Below are positions 22,572 to 32,802 of a stretch of DNA of 46,892 nt, in pieces. The notes beneath the pieces are model-generated. The model did not search any database and had not been told where the DNA came from. It saw only the letters and a list, made by a program, of their open reading frames with translations. A program made the translations under genes and the position numbers. The stretch covers positions 1 to 46,892 of the forward strand of contig JAPLJI010000058.1 of the NCBI GenBank assembly GCA_026388655.1, given 5' to 3'. Each line of letters opens with the position of its first letter. Within the stretch, counting starts at the first letter, position 1. This DNA is from Pseudomonadota bacterium (GTDB lineage: Bacteria > Desulfobacterota > JAPLJL01).

Positions 22572-23216
22572 CTACCGGGAAATCTTTCCTTTCTCCCCGG
22601 CTTCGGAAAAATTGATTATCACCTGGGAAATCCTCTCCAGGTTTCCCGCCGCCCGCCTGACCTTGCCGATAAATATGTTGTAAGCGATAACCGCCGGGAT
22701 CGCGACGAATAACCCGATCGCGGTGGCCAGCAGGGCCTCGGAGATACCCTGCATCACCACGCTCGGCCCCCCCACCTGGCTGATCGCCAGGTCGTGGAAA
22801 GCCCGGATGATCCCCAAAACGGTGCCGAACAGTCCGATGAAGGGAGCGTTATTGCCCAGGGTCCCGAGAAAAGCCAGGTACTTCTCCATCCCGATCCTCT
22901 CCTCCACCCTGGCCCCGGCCAGTCTCTCTTCTAACACCGCCTGTCCCCGGGACATGTTGTGGAAGCCGGCCAGGGCCACCCGGCCTTCAAAGCCACCATA
23001 GCGCTCGGCCAGTTTTCGCGCCGGCTCGACTTCCCCTCTGGACAGATAATCGGAAAGCTCATCCAGGAAAGGGTTGATTCCCTTGGATTCCTTCCGGAAA
23101 AAGAGATGACGCTCGATCATCACCGCGATCGAAAACACGCTCAGGAAAAGCAGGAGATACAATACCCACTTGCTTCCGACCAAAGTGATTGCCAGCAATA
23201 TCTGCGTGATGCTCAT
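22572..23216 (-). CDS. exbB: ExbB/TolQ/MotA-type proton channel protein
   Basis: The 214-residue protein shows the three-helix ExbB plan: an N-terminal helix (about 17-34), a cytoplasmic loop with the IERHLFF motif, and two further helices. The second carries GTLGNNAPFIGLFGTVLGII and the third ISEALLATAIGLFVAIPAV, which is the MotA/ExbB signature. It opens the exbB-exbD-tonB-receptor run with 65 nt to exbD. The gene upstream on the other strand is divergent, so a promoter should lie in the 148-nt gap. Confidence 0.9.
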   Translation of the reverse strand: MSITQILLAITLVGSKWVLYLLLFLSVFSIAVMIERHLFFRKESKGINPFLDELSDYLSRGEVEPARKLAERYGGFEGRVALAGFHNMSRGQAVLEERLAGARVEERIGMEKYLAFLGTLGNNAPFIGLFGTVLGIIRAFHDLAISQVGGPSVVMQGISEALLATAIGLFVAIPAVIAYNIFIGKVRRAAGNLERISQVIINFSEAGEKGKISR

Positions 23217-23316
23217 ATAATTTATTTTATCTTATTTCCGGAAAGCTTAAACCCCGTGTTAGTATACGGCAATATCTTAACTGACGGAATATCAGGTCCT
23301 GATCTGTTTTTTAGCC

Positions 23317-23343
23317 TTGACAAACACCCGGTGAGGGTAATAT
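23317..23343 (+). promoter_or_regulatory. Candidate sigma-70 promoter of the Hpt gene
   Basis: TTGACA (23317-23322) and TAATAT (23338-23343) are separated by 15 nt, slightly short. A start of transcription near 23350 would give a leader of about 15 nt before the ATG at 23365, with AGGGAA as ribosome site. Confidence 0.4.
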
Positions 23344-23364
23344 TACAAGTAATCAGGGAAGCAT

Positions 23365-23712
23365 ATGGCCATCAACCAGAAGAAATACATCAAGCTTTTT
23401 CGAACCGAATCCCTCCCCCACCTGCAAAGGATCAAGGATTGCGCCGACAAGTTATCCCGGGGCGAGGGAGAAGCCGCGGCCTGTTTTAATCACCTGGGGA
23501 AAAGCTACCATTATTTAAAGGGAGCCCTCGGGCTGATCGGCCTGAAAGAACTCCGGGATGAAGCGGTCCGGATGGATAAAATCCTGAAGGAAATAAACTC
23601 CGGCAGCCGCCCGGCCACGCCGGAAGATATCAGCGAATTTTCCCGGGTGGTGGACCTGATTCGGGAAACGGTGGAAAAAGCCGCCCAGGCCCCCGATAAT
23701 CCTCCGGCCTGA
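23365..23712 (+). CDS. Orphan histidine phosphotransfer (Hpt) domain protein
   Basis: The 115-residue protein has the size and helical pattern of a single Hpt four-helix bundle. HYLKGALGLIGLKELRDEA fits the Hpt signature HxLKGxxxxxG, with His49 as the phosphate-accepting residue. An amphipathic N-terminal helix starts FRTESLPHLQRI and a final helix includes VVDLIRETVEKA. Such proteins relay phosphate between receiver domains of hybrid kinases and response regulators, or resemble the P1 domain of CheA. No kinase or receiver gene adjoins it. The nearest signalling genes are the LytS/LytR-type pair 13 kb away. It is divergent from exbB and convergent with a coiled-coil protein gene. Confidence 0.7.
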   Translation: MAINQKKYIKLFRTESLPHLQRIKDCADKLSRGEGEAAACFNHLGKSYHYLKGALGLIGLKELRDEAVRMDKILKEINSGSRPATPEDISEFSRVVDLIRETVEKAAQAPDNPPA

Positions 23713-23760
23713 AAAAGACCATGGAAATCTGGTTACCAGGATAATGAAAATCCCCCTTCA

Positions 23761-23782
23761 CCCCCCTTTTGACAAAGGGGGG
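23761..23782. terminator. Hairpin between convergent genes (possible bidirectional terminator)
   Basis: CCCCCCTTT and AAAGGGGGG form a perfect 9-bp stem around a 4-nt loop, midway between the Hpt and coiled-coil gene stops. The stem includes T and A runs that could serve either direction. The wider sequence (TCCCCCTTCACCCC to CCTGGGAGGATT) resembles a dispersed palindromic repeat, so a mobile origin is possible. The following 23800-23822 is a short GGTTCAAG tract. Confidence 0.55.
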
Positions 23783-23825
23783 CCTGGGAGGATTTAGAAT
23801 TTAGAATGTTGAACCTTGAACTGTC

Positions 23826-25643
23826 TTATCCCTTTTCGCTTTTAAACAGCTTAAGCTGTTCCTGCACCTCGGGATAATCGGGCTGAAATTCCAGGGCCTT
23901 GCGGAAATAGGATTTGGCTTTTTCATTCTGTCCCTGGGACTTGTAAATCACGCCCAGGTAATAATAGTTTCTGGCGTTTTTAGGCTCGAGCTTGATGGCC
24001 TGCAGAAAACAGCTCTCCGCCTTGGGGATATCGGGCTTGTGCCGGGAAAATTCCAGCGAATGCACCAGGCCCATGCCGGTATAAAACTCGGACCGGGAAG
24101 GGTCGAGCTTCAGGGCCTCCTCGAAAGCCGCCAGGGCCTTGGCATACTGTTGTTTCCCGAACAACTGCTTGCCTTTCTTGAAATGATCCTGGGCCCGGTT
24201 CAGGGCCTCCTCCGCGTCCTCGGTCTTCGGCTGGGCATCCAGCTTCTCGCGCACGTCTTTCTGGGTTTCCCAGGCCGCGTCCAGTTTCTTCTGGACCAGG
24301 TTCTTTTCTTCTTCCACGGCGGTCAATTTCTGCTTGAACTCGTCCTGCTTGGTCTCCGCGCGCGCCACGGATGATTTCAGCTGGTTGATCTCCTGGGCCT
24401 TGGTTTCCCGCTCGACAATCACCGCCTCCAGGTCCCGCTCGATCTCCTTGAGTTTCCGTTCGAAACCCTCGTTCAACACGCCGATTTCATCCATCAGCGC
24501 CTCTTTCTCGGCAATCAGGGACACGCCGTAATCGGACGATTTCCGGAGCTCAAACTCGAGGTCATCCAGCTGCTTCTGCAGGGCCTGGTTTTCTTCCTTT
24601 AACTTCGCCGTCAGGGCTTCCTGGTTTTTTAGTTTATCCAGGGTGGACCCGATTTTTTCCAACAGGGCCTCGTTTTCCCCCACCTCCAGCCCCGAGGACT
24701 GCGCCGTTTTTTTCAACTCTTCCTCGAGCCCCTGCTTGGAGATCAGCGACCTCTGCGCCAGCTGGGACAGGTTCTCCTTGTCCTCCTCCTGTTCCCGGAT
24801 TCTATCCTGGAGTTCATTCATCTCGGCCCGTAAAAGCTTGTTCCGGACTTCCTCGTCTTGAAATCTCTTCTGCAGGCCTTCCCGCTCGCGGTTCCAGTTT
24901 TCCTCTTTCTGGGACTGCGATTCCTTTAATTTATTGATGGCCTGCAGGGTTTTTTCCCGGAGTTGGTCGAATCTCTGTCCCAGGTCCCGGTTGTGCTGCT
25001 TCTGCCGCTCCAGTTCCTCCCCGGAAAGTTTCCGTTCGCTCTCCCATTCCTCTTCCCGGCGGCGGAAATCCCGGGCTTGCTTGTCCAGCTCGGCCTTGTC
25101 TTTCTCCACCTGGGCCAGGCTTTTCTTGAGCTCGTTGATTTCCCCGGTGACGATCCCCCGCTCGTAGGCAAAGGACTCTTCCAGCTCGGCGATCCTTTCC
25201 TCTTTCTCCTTGGCCTTGGTCTTCCACTCCTCCGCTTCCGTTTCTTTTTCCTTGCGCTTCTGGATCTCCTCTTCCAGGGCGGTTTCCTCCGAGAGCTTCT
25301 TCTCGATTTCCTTACGCTTGCGGGCCTCCTCCTCGAACTCTTTCTCTTTTCCCTTCCGGAAGGCGGTCTCCTCCGAGAGCTTCTTCTCGGTTTCCCTGCG
25401 CTTGGCGGTTTCCATGTTCAGGGTCCGGGCATTCTCGGCGAGTTCTTCCTCCAGCTTGGCCAGCATCCCCTTTTCCGTCTCCAGCTCGGCCGTGAGCTTC
25501 TGGGTCTCGCCGGTCAGCGCCTTCAGCTTCTCTTCGATCAGGTTTTCTTCGGCCTGGTGAAGGTTCTTGAATCTTTTCAGGAAATTGTCGGAGGCTTCCG
25601 AGATCGACTGCGGTTCTTTTTCTTTATCCGCCTTGGCGGGCAT
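23826..25643 (-). CDS. Long coiled-coil protein with C-terminal TPR repeats
   Basis: The 605-residue protein has no signal peptide. Residues about 35-470 are almost unbroken Glu/Lys/Gln-rich heptads with repeated blocks such as RRETEKKLSEETA and RKEIEKKLSEETA, predicting a long coiled coil. The C-terminus (about 478-600) holds about three tetratricopeptide repeats, with FGKQQYAKALAAFEEALKLDPS and YYYLGVIYKSQGQNEKAKSYF. The plan fits a scaffold or tether rather than an enzyme. It is convergent with the Hpt gene and divergent from gltX. The opposite strand gives a leucine-rich open frame that is only its mirror. Function is unknown. Confidence 0.75.
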   Translation of the reverse strand: MPAKADKEKEPQSISEASDNFLKRFKNLHQAEENLIEEKLKALTGETQKLTAELETEKGMLAKLEEELAENARTLNMETAKRRETEKKLSEETAFRKGKEKEFEEEARKRKEIEKKLSEETALEEEIQKRKEKETEAEEWKTKAKEKEERIAELEESFAYERGIVTGEINELKKSLAQVEKDKAELDKQARDFRRREEEWESERKLSGEELERQKQHNRDLGQRFDQLREKTLQAINKLKESQSQKEENWNREREGLQKRFQDEEVRNKLLRAEMNELQDRIREQEEDKENLSQLAQRSLISKQGLEEELKKTAQSSGLEVGENEALLEKIGSTLDKLKNQEALTAKLKEENQALQKQLDDLEFELRKSSDYGVSLIAEKEALMDEIGVLNEGFERKLKEIERDLEAVIVERETKAQEINQLKSSVARAETKQDEFKQKLTAVEEEKNLVQKKLDAAWETQKDVREKLDAQPKTEDAEEALNRAQDHFKKGKQLFGKQQYAKALAAFEEALKLDPSRSEFYTGMGLVHSLEFSRHKPDIPKAESCFLQAIKLEPKNARNYYYLGVIYKSQGQNEKAKSYFRKALEFQPDYPEVQEQLKLFKSEKG

Positions 25644-25768
25644 TTTCCCCTCCTAAAAAAATCTCATGACGATTTACGCGGGCGATTGGATTCCGGTACA
25701 TTATATATATGGTAATCTTTTTACGAAAATGATCAAATATTCAAGGATTAACAGCTAAGTAAGCTCAG

Positions 25769-27205
25769 ATGGAAAAAATTGTCACCCGCTTCGCGCCCAG
25801 CCCCACCGGCACCCTCCACCTGGGAGGAGCCCGGACGGCCCTGTTCAATTTTCTCTTTTCCCGGCACCACCAGGGCAAGTTCATCCTCCGAATCGAGGAT
25901 ACCGACCGGACCCGGTCCACCGATGAGTATATCCAGGATATCCTTGAAGCCCTCACCTGGCTGGGAATCCAGTGGGACGAAGGGCTTTATTACCAGAGCC
26001 AGCGGATGGAGCTTTACCACCAGAACGTCGAGCGCCTGCTTTCCGAAGGCAAGGCCTACCGCTGTTACTGCACTACCGAGGAGCTCGAAGCCCGGCGGCA
26101 AATCGCCCTGGAAAGAAAGGAAAACACCCGCTACGACGGTCACTGCCGGGACCGCCAGGACCGTCCGGATCTGCCTTATGTCGTCCGGTTCCGGACCCCC
26201 CAGTCCGGGTCCATCTCCTTTACCGACCTGATCCACGGCCCGATCACCTTCGTCAACTCCGAGCTGGACGACCTGGTCATTATCCGGGCGGACAAAACCC
26301 CGACCTACAACTTTTCCGTGGTGATCGACGACGTGGACATGGGAATCACCCACGTCATCCGGGGCGATGATCACATCAACAACACCCCCCGGCAGGTCCT
26401 GATTTACCAGGCCCTGGGTTTCTCGCCTCCCCTTTTCGCCCACCTCCCGATGATCCACGGCGCCGACCGGACCAAGCTTTCCAAACGCCACGGGGCCACC
26501 GCAGTCATCGAATACCGGAAAGACGGCTATCTCCCCCAGGCCATGGTCAATTACCTGGCCCGCCTGGGCTGGGGCTTCGGCGACCAGGAGATCTTCTCCC
26601 CAGACGACCTGATCGGGAAATTCGATCTGAAAGATGTGAGCAAGTCCGCCGCCATCTTTAACCCCGAGAAACTGGTCTGGCTCAACCACCAGTACCTGAT
26701 GAAGGAATCCAATGAGGGGCTGATCGAGCTGGCCCGTCCCTTCCTCGACCCGGCCGCGGGCAAGCTTCCCGGCGAATCCCTGCTTAAAGTCGCCGAAATC
26801 TTCAAGCCCCGGGCTAGAACCCTGGTCGAATTCAACGAGCAATCCCGTTTTCTTTTCTTGGACACGGTCGAAACCGATCCGGAGGCGGCTCAGAAATTCT
26901 TTACCCCGGATGTCAAAAACCTCTTTTACGAGCTGATCCGGAAATTAAAAGAAGTCCCGGCCTGGAAAGAAAAGGAAATCGAAGATGTCTTCCGCAATAT
27001 CGTCCAGGCCCGGGGGATAAAAATGGCCAAAATCGCACAGGCGGTGCGGGTCGCCCTGACCGGCAAAACCGTGAGCCCGGGTCTTTTCGAAATCATGGGG
27101 ATCCTGGGCCAGGGAAAAACCCTCCAGCGGATCGAATCTGCGCTGGACAAAATCCCTTCTGCACCCCCCTCCCCCTCGGAGGGGGGAGCGCTGGGGAGAG
27201 GGTGA
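25769..27205 (+). CDS. gltX: Glutamyl-tRNA synthetase
   Basis: The 478-residue class I synthetase has FAPSPTGTLHLGG (HIGH box, residues 17-20), RIEDTDRTRS, and KLSKRHG (236-240) in place of KMSKS, as bacterial GltX enzymes often have. It charges tRNA-Glu, and in organisms without GlnRS also tRNA-Gln. Body and C-terminal anticodon-binding domain are complete up to about residue 463. The last residues (PSAPPSPSEGGALGRG) are encoded by a CCCCCTCGGAGGGG palindromic repeat and look like an appended tail. The ATG at 25769 follows an AT-rich 125-nt divergent region shared with the coiled-coil gene. Confidence 0.95.
   Translation: MEKIVTRFAPSPTGTLHLGGARTALFNFLFSRHHQGKFILRIEDTDRTRSTDEYIQDILEALTWLGIQWDEGLYYQSQRMELYHQNVERLLSEGKAYRCYCTTEELEARRQIALERKENTRYDGHCRDRQDRPDLPYVVRFRTPQSGSISFTDLIHGPITFVNSELDDLVIIRADKTPTYNFSVVIDDVDMGITHVIRGDDHINNTPRQVLIYQALGFSPPLFAHLPMIHGADRTKLSKRHGATAVIEYRKDGYLPQAMVNYLARLGWGFGDQEIFSPDDLIGKFDLKDVSKSAAIFNPEKLVWLNHQYLMKESNEGLIELARPFLDPAAGKLPGESLLKVAEIFKPRARTLVEFNEQSRFLFLDTVETDPEAAQKFFTPDVKNLFYELIRKLKEVPAWKEKEIEDVFRNIVQARGIKMAKIAQAVRVALTGKTVSPGLFEIMGILGQGKTLQRIESALDKIPSAPPSPSEGGALGRG
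27161..27204. repeat. Palindromic repeat read into the gltX 3' end
   Basis: CACCCCCCTCCCCCTCGGAG and GGGGAGCGCTGGGGAGAGGGTGA form a GC-rich palindrome of the CCCTC / GAGGG class seen at 1848-1925 and 13800-13912. It supplies the last codons and the TGA stop of gltX. Confidence 0.6.
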
Positions 27206-27268
27206 TTGAACCTCCTCGCGGCAGAGACCGCGGGATATCTTTCTTAAAACGATTCTTAGGCTCTGGGT

Positions 27269-27365
27269 TGTCATTCCCGCCCTTCGACTACGCTCAGGAT
27301 AAACTCCAGCGGGAATCCAGGCGAACAAAAAATACTAGATTCCGCATCAAGTGCGGAATGACGGG
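27269..27365. repeat. TCATTCCCGC...GGGAATCC / GCGGAATGACGGG palindromic repeat
   Basis: The outer arms GTCATTCCCGC and GCGGAATGAC face each other. An inner CCTTCGACTACGCTCAGG palindrome and GCGGGAATCCAG follow the left arm. The class matches 8680-8785. It fills the gap between gltX and the DUF3047 gene. Confidence 0.65.
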
Positions 27366-27389
27366 ACAAGGTAACCCCGTGGCAAAACT

Positions 27390-28094
27390 ATGAGGAATTA
27401 CAAGTTAAAAATGATTAACCGATTACTTGCTGCTTGTTGCTTGCTACTATCTGTTTTCCTAATCTCCGCTTCTCCCGCTGAAGTCCCGCGCTGGCTTGAC
27501 CAGTTCCAACCCCGGGACGAAGGCAAATTCCCATCTAATTGGAAAAAAATTCAGGGGCGGGCCGACATCTACACCGTCCAGGTCGAAGCCGGAAACTCAT
27601 ACTTGGCCGCCCGGGCCGACCATGCCGCCGGAATGATCCTCACCGAGGCCAAGGTCAGCCCGAAGGATTTTCCGAAATTAAAATGGCGCTGGCGGGCCAA
27701 AAAACTCCCGACCGGCGCGGATGAAACCGGCAAGAACGGAAAGAATGACTGCGCCGCGAGCGTCTATGTCGTTTTCGATAAAGGGATGACCAAGTACACC
27801 AAGGATACCTTGCGATATGTCTGGAGCGCGTCTTCCCACCCCCGGGGGATGATCCTCAAGATGAAGAATTACGTTTACTATGTGATCCAGGAAAACCGGG
27901 AAACGCCCTTCGACCAGTGGGTCGAAGAGGAGGTCAATTTTCAGGAAGATTACCGGAAACTATTCGGAAAAGATCCGCCCCCCGTCATGGCCATTGGGGT
28001 TCAATCCGACGCCGACGACACCAAATCACAGTCCTGGGCCGATTACGACGATTTTGTTCTGATCCCCGCTGATAAATCCAATTCCAAACCATAA
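27390..28094 (+). CDS. Exported DUF3047 protein
   Basis: The 234-residue protein begins with a Sec-type signal (hydrophobic core LLAACCLLLSVFLISA, cleavage likely after SPA). The mature part fits DUF3047: LKWRWRAKKLPTGADE, NDCAASVYVVFDKG, YVWSAS, and a late DADDTKSQSWADYDDF. The domain has the look of a single beta-sandwich and its function is not established. Two starts are possible, at 27390 and 27411, and neither has a strong ribosome site. It follows gltX by 184 nt of repeat DNA, so joint transcription is uncertain. It should lie in the periplasm or outside. Confidence 0.8.
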   Translation: MRNYKLKMINRLLAACCLLLSVFLISASPAEVPRWLDQFQPRDEGKFPSNWKKIQGRADIYTVQVEAGNSYLAARADHAAGMILTEAKVSPKDFPKLKWRWRAKKLPTGADETGKNGKNDCAASVYVVFDKGMTKYTKDTLRYVWSASSHPRGMILKMKNYVYYVIQENRETPFDQWVEEEVNFQEDYRKLFGKDPPPVMAIGVQSDADDTKSQSWADYDDFVLIPADKSNSKP

Positions 28095-28110
28095 TTTTGC
28101 TTCCGTTGTT

Positions 28111-28249
28111 GCCCAATTTATTGGGCGAATTGTAAGCCACCAGTCATAACCGTTATAGAACAAATATATCGGCAGACAGATTGTAATTTGTTTGGAATTT
28201 GGGATTTGGGATTTGTTTGGTAATTGGAGCTTGGTAATTGGAATTTGCT
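28111..28249 (-). repeat. GCCCAA-TTTA-TTGGGC hairpin and heptamer tract after the second mutase
   Basis: A 6-bp hairpin with a TTTA loop lies at 28111-28126. Its counterpart at 45825-45840 is GCCCGA-TTTA-TCGGGC, a paired base change that keeps the stem. From the mutase stop outward, in its sense, the gap reads CCAATTACCAAGCTCCAATT and then CCCAAAT units of 7-nt period. Confidence 0.6.
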
Positions 28250-29941
<1,692 letters not shown>

Positions 29942-29996
29942 CTTCTCATCCTCAAATATCTTTCCGGCAATTCCGGCCGGCGCGATCGCTAATCCC

Positions 29997-31919
29997 TTAA
30001 CCCAGTCCTAAATCCTTATCCTTGGCGGACAGGGAAACATTTCCCGCGGATTTTAGCAACGCCCAGACCTCTTCCACAATGCCATTGGCGTCAATCCCGT
30101 AAATTGAGCGCAGGCGGTCCTGGGGACCGTGCTCGACAAACTCGTCCGGGATCCCGAGCCTCCTGACCTTGAGGTGCCGGATCCCCATGATTTCCAGCTC
30201 TTCCAGGACGGCGCTCCCAAAACCGCCCCCGAGCACGTTGTCCTCCACCGTGACCAGGACCCGGTGCCGGCGAGAGAGCTCCTCCAGCAGGGCCCGGTCC
30301 AGGGGCTTGGCAAAGCGGGCGTTGACCACGGTTACCCGCAAATCCCCGGCCTCCAGCTTTTCGGCCGCCTTCAGCGCCGCCGGAACCGTGGAACCGATCG
30401 CCAGCAGGCAGACCTCGCTTCCCTCCCGGAGGATCTCGGCCTTTCCGACGGGAAGAATCCCGATCTCGGCTTCCAGGTCCGCCCCCAGCCCTTTCCCCCG
30501 GGGAAAACGAATCGCCGCCGGCCCGGGAAGGGAAAAGGCGGTTTTCAGCATCCGCCGGAGTTCATTCTCATCCCGGGGAGCCATGAGGACCAGGTTGGGA
30601 ATAAAGCGCAGGTAAGAGAGGTCGAAAAGACCGTGGTGGGTGGGCCCGTCGGCCCCGACGATTCCGGCCCGGTCGAGCGCGAAGACCACCGGCAGGTTCT
30701 GGAAGCAGACATCATGCAGGATCTGGTCAAAAGCCCGCTGGAGGAAGGTGGAATAAATCGCCACCAGGGGGCGCAGGCCTTCGCAGGCCAAACCGGCCGC
30801 GAAGGTCACCGCGTGCTGCTCGGCGATCCCGACATCGTAAAAACGGTCGGGAAAAGTTTCCCGGAAATAATTCAGCCCGGTGCCTTCCGGCATGGCCGCG
30901 GTAATGGCGACAATCCGCCGGTCCTCCCGGGCCAGGTCCACCAGGGTTTTCCCGAAAACCTCGGTGTAGGAAGGGATCTTGCTCTTCTCCTGGCTCTCCC
31001 CGGTTTCCACCGCGAACGGCCCCACCCCGTGAAAATGCTCGGGGTTCTTCTCCGCCGGCAGGTAGCCCTTGCCCTTGGTGGTGCAGACGTGAACCAGGAC
31101 CGGGCCATCCCAGTTTTTCACGTTTCCGAAGGTTTCGAGCAGGCGGTCCATCCGGTGACCGAGGATCGGCCCGACATAATAAAACCCCAGGGCCTCGAAA
31201 AGAATGCCGGGGGTGATGAAACCCTTCAGGGCGTCCTCGAACTTGCGGATCACGGCGACCAGGGTTTCCCCGATTACCGGAATCTTCCGCAGGTAATATT
31301 TCAGGGTCCGCCGGAGACTGAGGAAAAAACTGCCGGTCATCTTCCGGGAGAGAAACGAGGAAAAAGCTCCGACCGAGGGCGCGATCGACCAGTCGTTGTC
31401 GTTCAGGACCACGATCAGGTTGCGTTCCAGATGCCCGACCTGGTTCAAGGCCTCGAAAGCCATCCCGGCGGTCAGGGCCCCGTCCCCGATTACCGCGATC
31501 ACCTTGCCCGCCTGGCCCTTCCGGGCGATCGCCTCGGCGATGCCCAGGGCGGCGGAGATGGAGGTCGAGCTGTGCCCGACGCTGAAACAGTCATGCTCGG
31601 AATCCCCCCGGCGGATGAAGCCCGACATCCCGCCCAGCTGGCGGAGATTGGCGAACTCCTCCTTCCGGCCGGTCAGGAGCTTGTGGGCGTAGGTCTGATG
31701 GCCGACATCCCAGACCAGCCGGTCCTGGGGGGAGTCAAAAATATAATGGAGAGCCAGGATCAGCTCCACCGCCCCCAGGGAAGAGGCCAGGTGGCCTCCG
31801 GTCCGGGAAACCGTTTGGATGATCTCCTCCCGAATTTCTTGCGCTAGTTTTTCGAGGTCCGGCAGGGAGAAATTTTTCAGGTCCCGGGGATGATTAACCC
31901 GCTTCAGGAGTTCGCCCAC
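29997..31919 (-). CDS. dxs: 1-Deoxy-D-xylulose-5-phosphate synthase
   Basis: The 640-residue transketolase-like enzyme has all DXS landmarks. These are [13 protein letters not shown] near the N-terminus, the thiamine diphosphate motif [15 protein letters not shown]...NDND, the second domain with [15 protein letters not shown], and [18 protein letters not shown]. It condenses pyruvate and glyceraldehyde-3-phosphate in the first step of the MEP isoprenoid path. A GTG start at 31919 has GGAGG 8 nt upstream and overlaps the end of the zinc-ribbon gene by 26 nt, which suggests translational coupling. No ispA or xseB gene adjoins it. Confidence 0.95.
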   Translation of the reverse strand: MGELLKRVNHPRDLKNFSLPDLEKLAQEIREEIIQTVSRTGGHLASSLGAVELILALHYIFDSPQDRLVWDVGHQTYAHKLLTGRKEEFANLRQLGGMSGFIRRGDSEHDCFSVGHSSTSISAALGIAEAIARKGQAGKVIAVIGDGALTAGMAFEALNQVGHLERNLIVVLNDNDWSIAPSVGAFSSFLSRKMTGSFFLSLRRTLKYYLRKIPVIGETLVAVIRKFEDALKGFITPGILFEALGFYYVGPILGHRMDRLLETFGNVKNWDGPVLVHVCTTKGKGYLPAEKNPEHFHGVGPFAVETGESQEKSKIPSYTEVFGKTLVDLAREDRRIVAITAAMPEGTGLNYFRETFPDRFYDVGIAEQHAVTFAAGLACEGLRPLVAIYSTFLQRAFDQILHDVCFQNLPVVFALDRAGIVGADGPTHHGLFDLSYLRFIPNLVLMAPRDENELRRMLKTAFSLPGPAAIRFPRGKGLGADLEAEIGILPVGKAEILREGSEVCLLAIGSTVPAALKAAEKLEAGDLRVTVVNARFAKPLDRALLEELSRRHRVLVTVEDNVLGGGFGSAVLEELEIMGIRHLKVRRLGIPDEFVEHGPQDRLRSIYGIDANGIVEEVWALLKSAGNVSLSAKDKDLGLG

Positions 31920-32643
31920 CTGGATTGCCTCCGTCGTAAAAGATGATCCGCTGGCAGTTGGGACACTGGTAGAGGCTGTCGCTCCGGATGACTTCGTTAA
32001 AAAGCTGGGGCGGAACGTTGACGAAGCAACCCTGACAGATTCCGCCCTTAACTTCGATAACCACGTTCCAGGAAACCCGGTCGCGGATCCGTCGGTAACG
32101 CTCCAGCATCGTTTTCTGCAACCCCACGGTGATTACGGCCCGCTGCGCCTGGAGCCGGTCAATCTGGACCTCGATGCCCTCAACATCCTGCTGCAGTTTC
32201 TGGATTTCGGCCAGGACCTCCACTTCCCCTTTCTTCAGGGCCTCTTCCTGGCCGACCAGACCCATCCGGATCTGTTCCAGCTCCTCCATCCGGCGGATCA
32301 GCTGCTCCTCGATCTCGTTGTTTTCCTTTTTGGTCAGGGCAATCTCCCGGAGCAAGGCCTGGTATTCCTTCCCGGTCCGGACCGCCCGGATCTTGGCTTC
32401 CACCCGCTTGGTCTTATCCTCGCGGTACTTGAGGTCGTTTTCCTTCTGGTGCTGTTCCAGCTCGAGATTCTTTAAAAGCTCCTTCTCGCTCTCGATTTTT
32501 TCCCGCTGGCTGCGAATTTTCTCCTCCAGCTCGGAAACCTTCCTCGGATTTTCCCGGTGCTTTCTTTCGGACTCCACCAGTTCCCGGTCCAGTAACTGCA
32601 GCTCGATAAGTTTTTTAATAATTATCTGGACATTTGGATCCAC
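31894..32643 (-). CDS. Coiled-coil protein with C4 zinc ribbon (CdsZ / CT398-like)
   Basis: The 249-residue protein is a long helical hairpin (about 8-190, heptads rich in Glu, Lys and Arg). It ends in a zinc ribbon with Cys203-x2-Cys206 ([11 protein letters not shown]) and Cys227-x2-Cys230 ([12 protein letters not shown]). This plan is that of the widespread C4-type zinc ribbon family whose chlamydial member CT398/CdsZ has been studied. The general role is unsettled, with regulator or adaptor suggested. The GTG start at 32643 has GAGGAGA upstream. It overlaps dxs and lies just below the tRNA and rpoD. Confidence 0.8.
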   Translation of the reverse strand: MDPNVQIIIKKLIELQLLDRELVESERKHRENPRKVSELEEKIRSQREKIESEKELLKNLELEQHQKENDLKYREDKTKRVEAKIRAVRTGKEYQALLREIALTKKENNEIEEQLIRRMEELEQIRMGLVGQEEALKKGEVEVLAEIQKLQQDVEGIEVQIDRLQAQRAVITVGLQKTMLERYRRIRDRVSWNVVIEVKGGICQGCFVNVPPQLFNEVIRSDSLYQCPNCQRIIFYDGGNPGGRTPEAG

Positions 32644-32685
32644 TCTCGACTCTCTCCTCGGGTTTGTTTCAATCCTTTTTCGTCA

Positions 32686-32758
32686 TGGGCCCACCAGGGT
32701 TCGAACCTGGGACCTTCCGGTTATGAGCCGGTGGCTCTACCAGCTGAGCTATGGGCCC
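32686..32758 (-). tRNA. tRNA with CAT anticodon (Met elongator or Ile2)
   Basis: The minus strand folds into a full cloverleaf. The acceptor is GGGCCCA / TGGGCCC with discriminator A, the D stem is GCTC / GAGC, the anticodon loop is CTCATAA, and the T arm is CCAGG-TTCGAAC-CCTGG. CCA is not encoded; TGA follows the discriminator. Position 27-43 of the anticodon stem is an A-A mismatch. A CAT anticodon in a non-initiator body (normal first acceptor pair G-C) is either elongator Met or, if C34 becomes lysidine, Ile for AUA codons. The sequence alone does not settle this. It lies between rpoD and the zinc-ribbon gene. Confidence 0.93.
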
Positions 32759-32802
32759 TTCAATCCTGTCCGCCCGGTTCGGGATGGGTTTTTCCCCGTT
32801 CA

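Noticed and set aside
24963-25715. 250-codon leucine- and phenylalanine-rich frame that looks like a membrane protein
   Set aside because: It is the antisense of Glu/Lys codons in the coiled-coil protein, which read as Leu/Phe on the other strand.
30129-31847. 572-codon plus-strand open frame opposite dxs
   Set aside because: It mirrors the complete, motif-rich dxs gene. High GC with few stops in the antisense frame explains it, and its protein shows no family motif.
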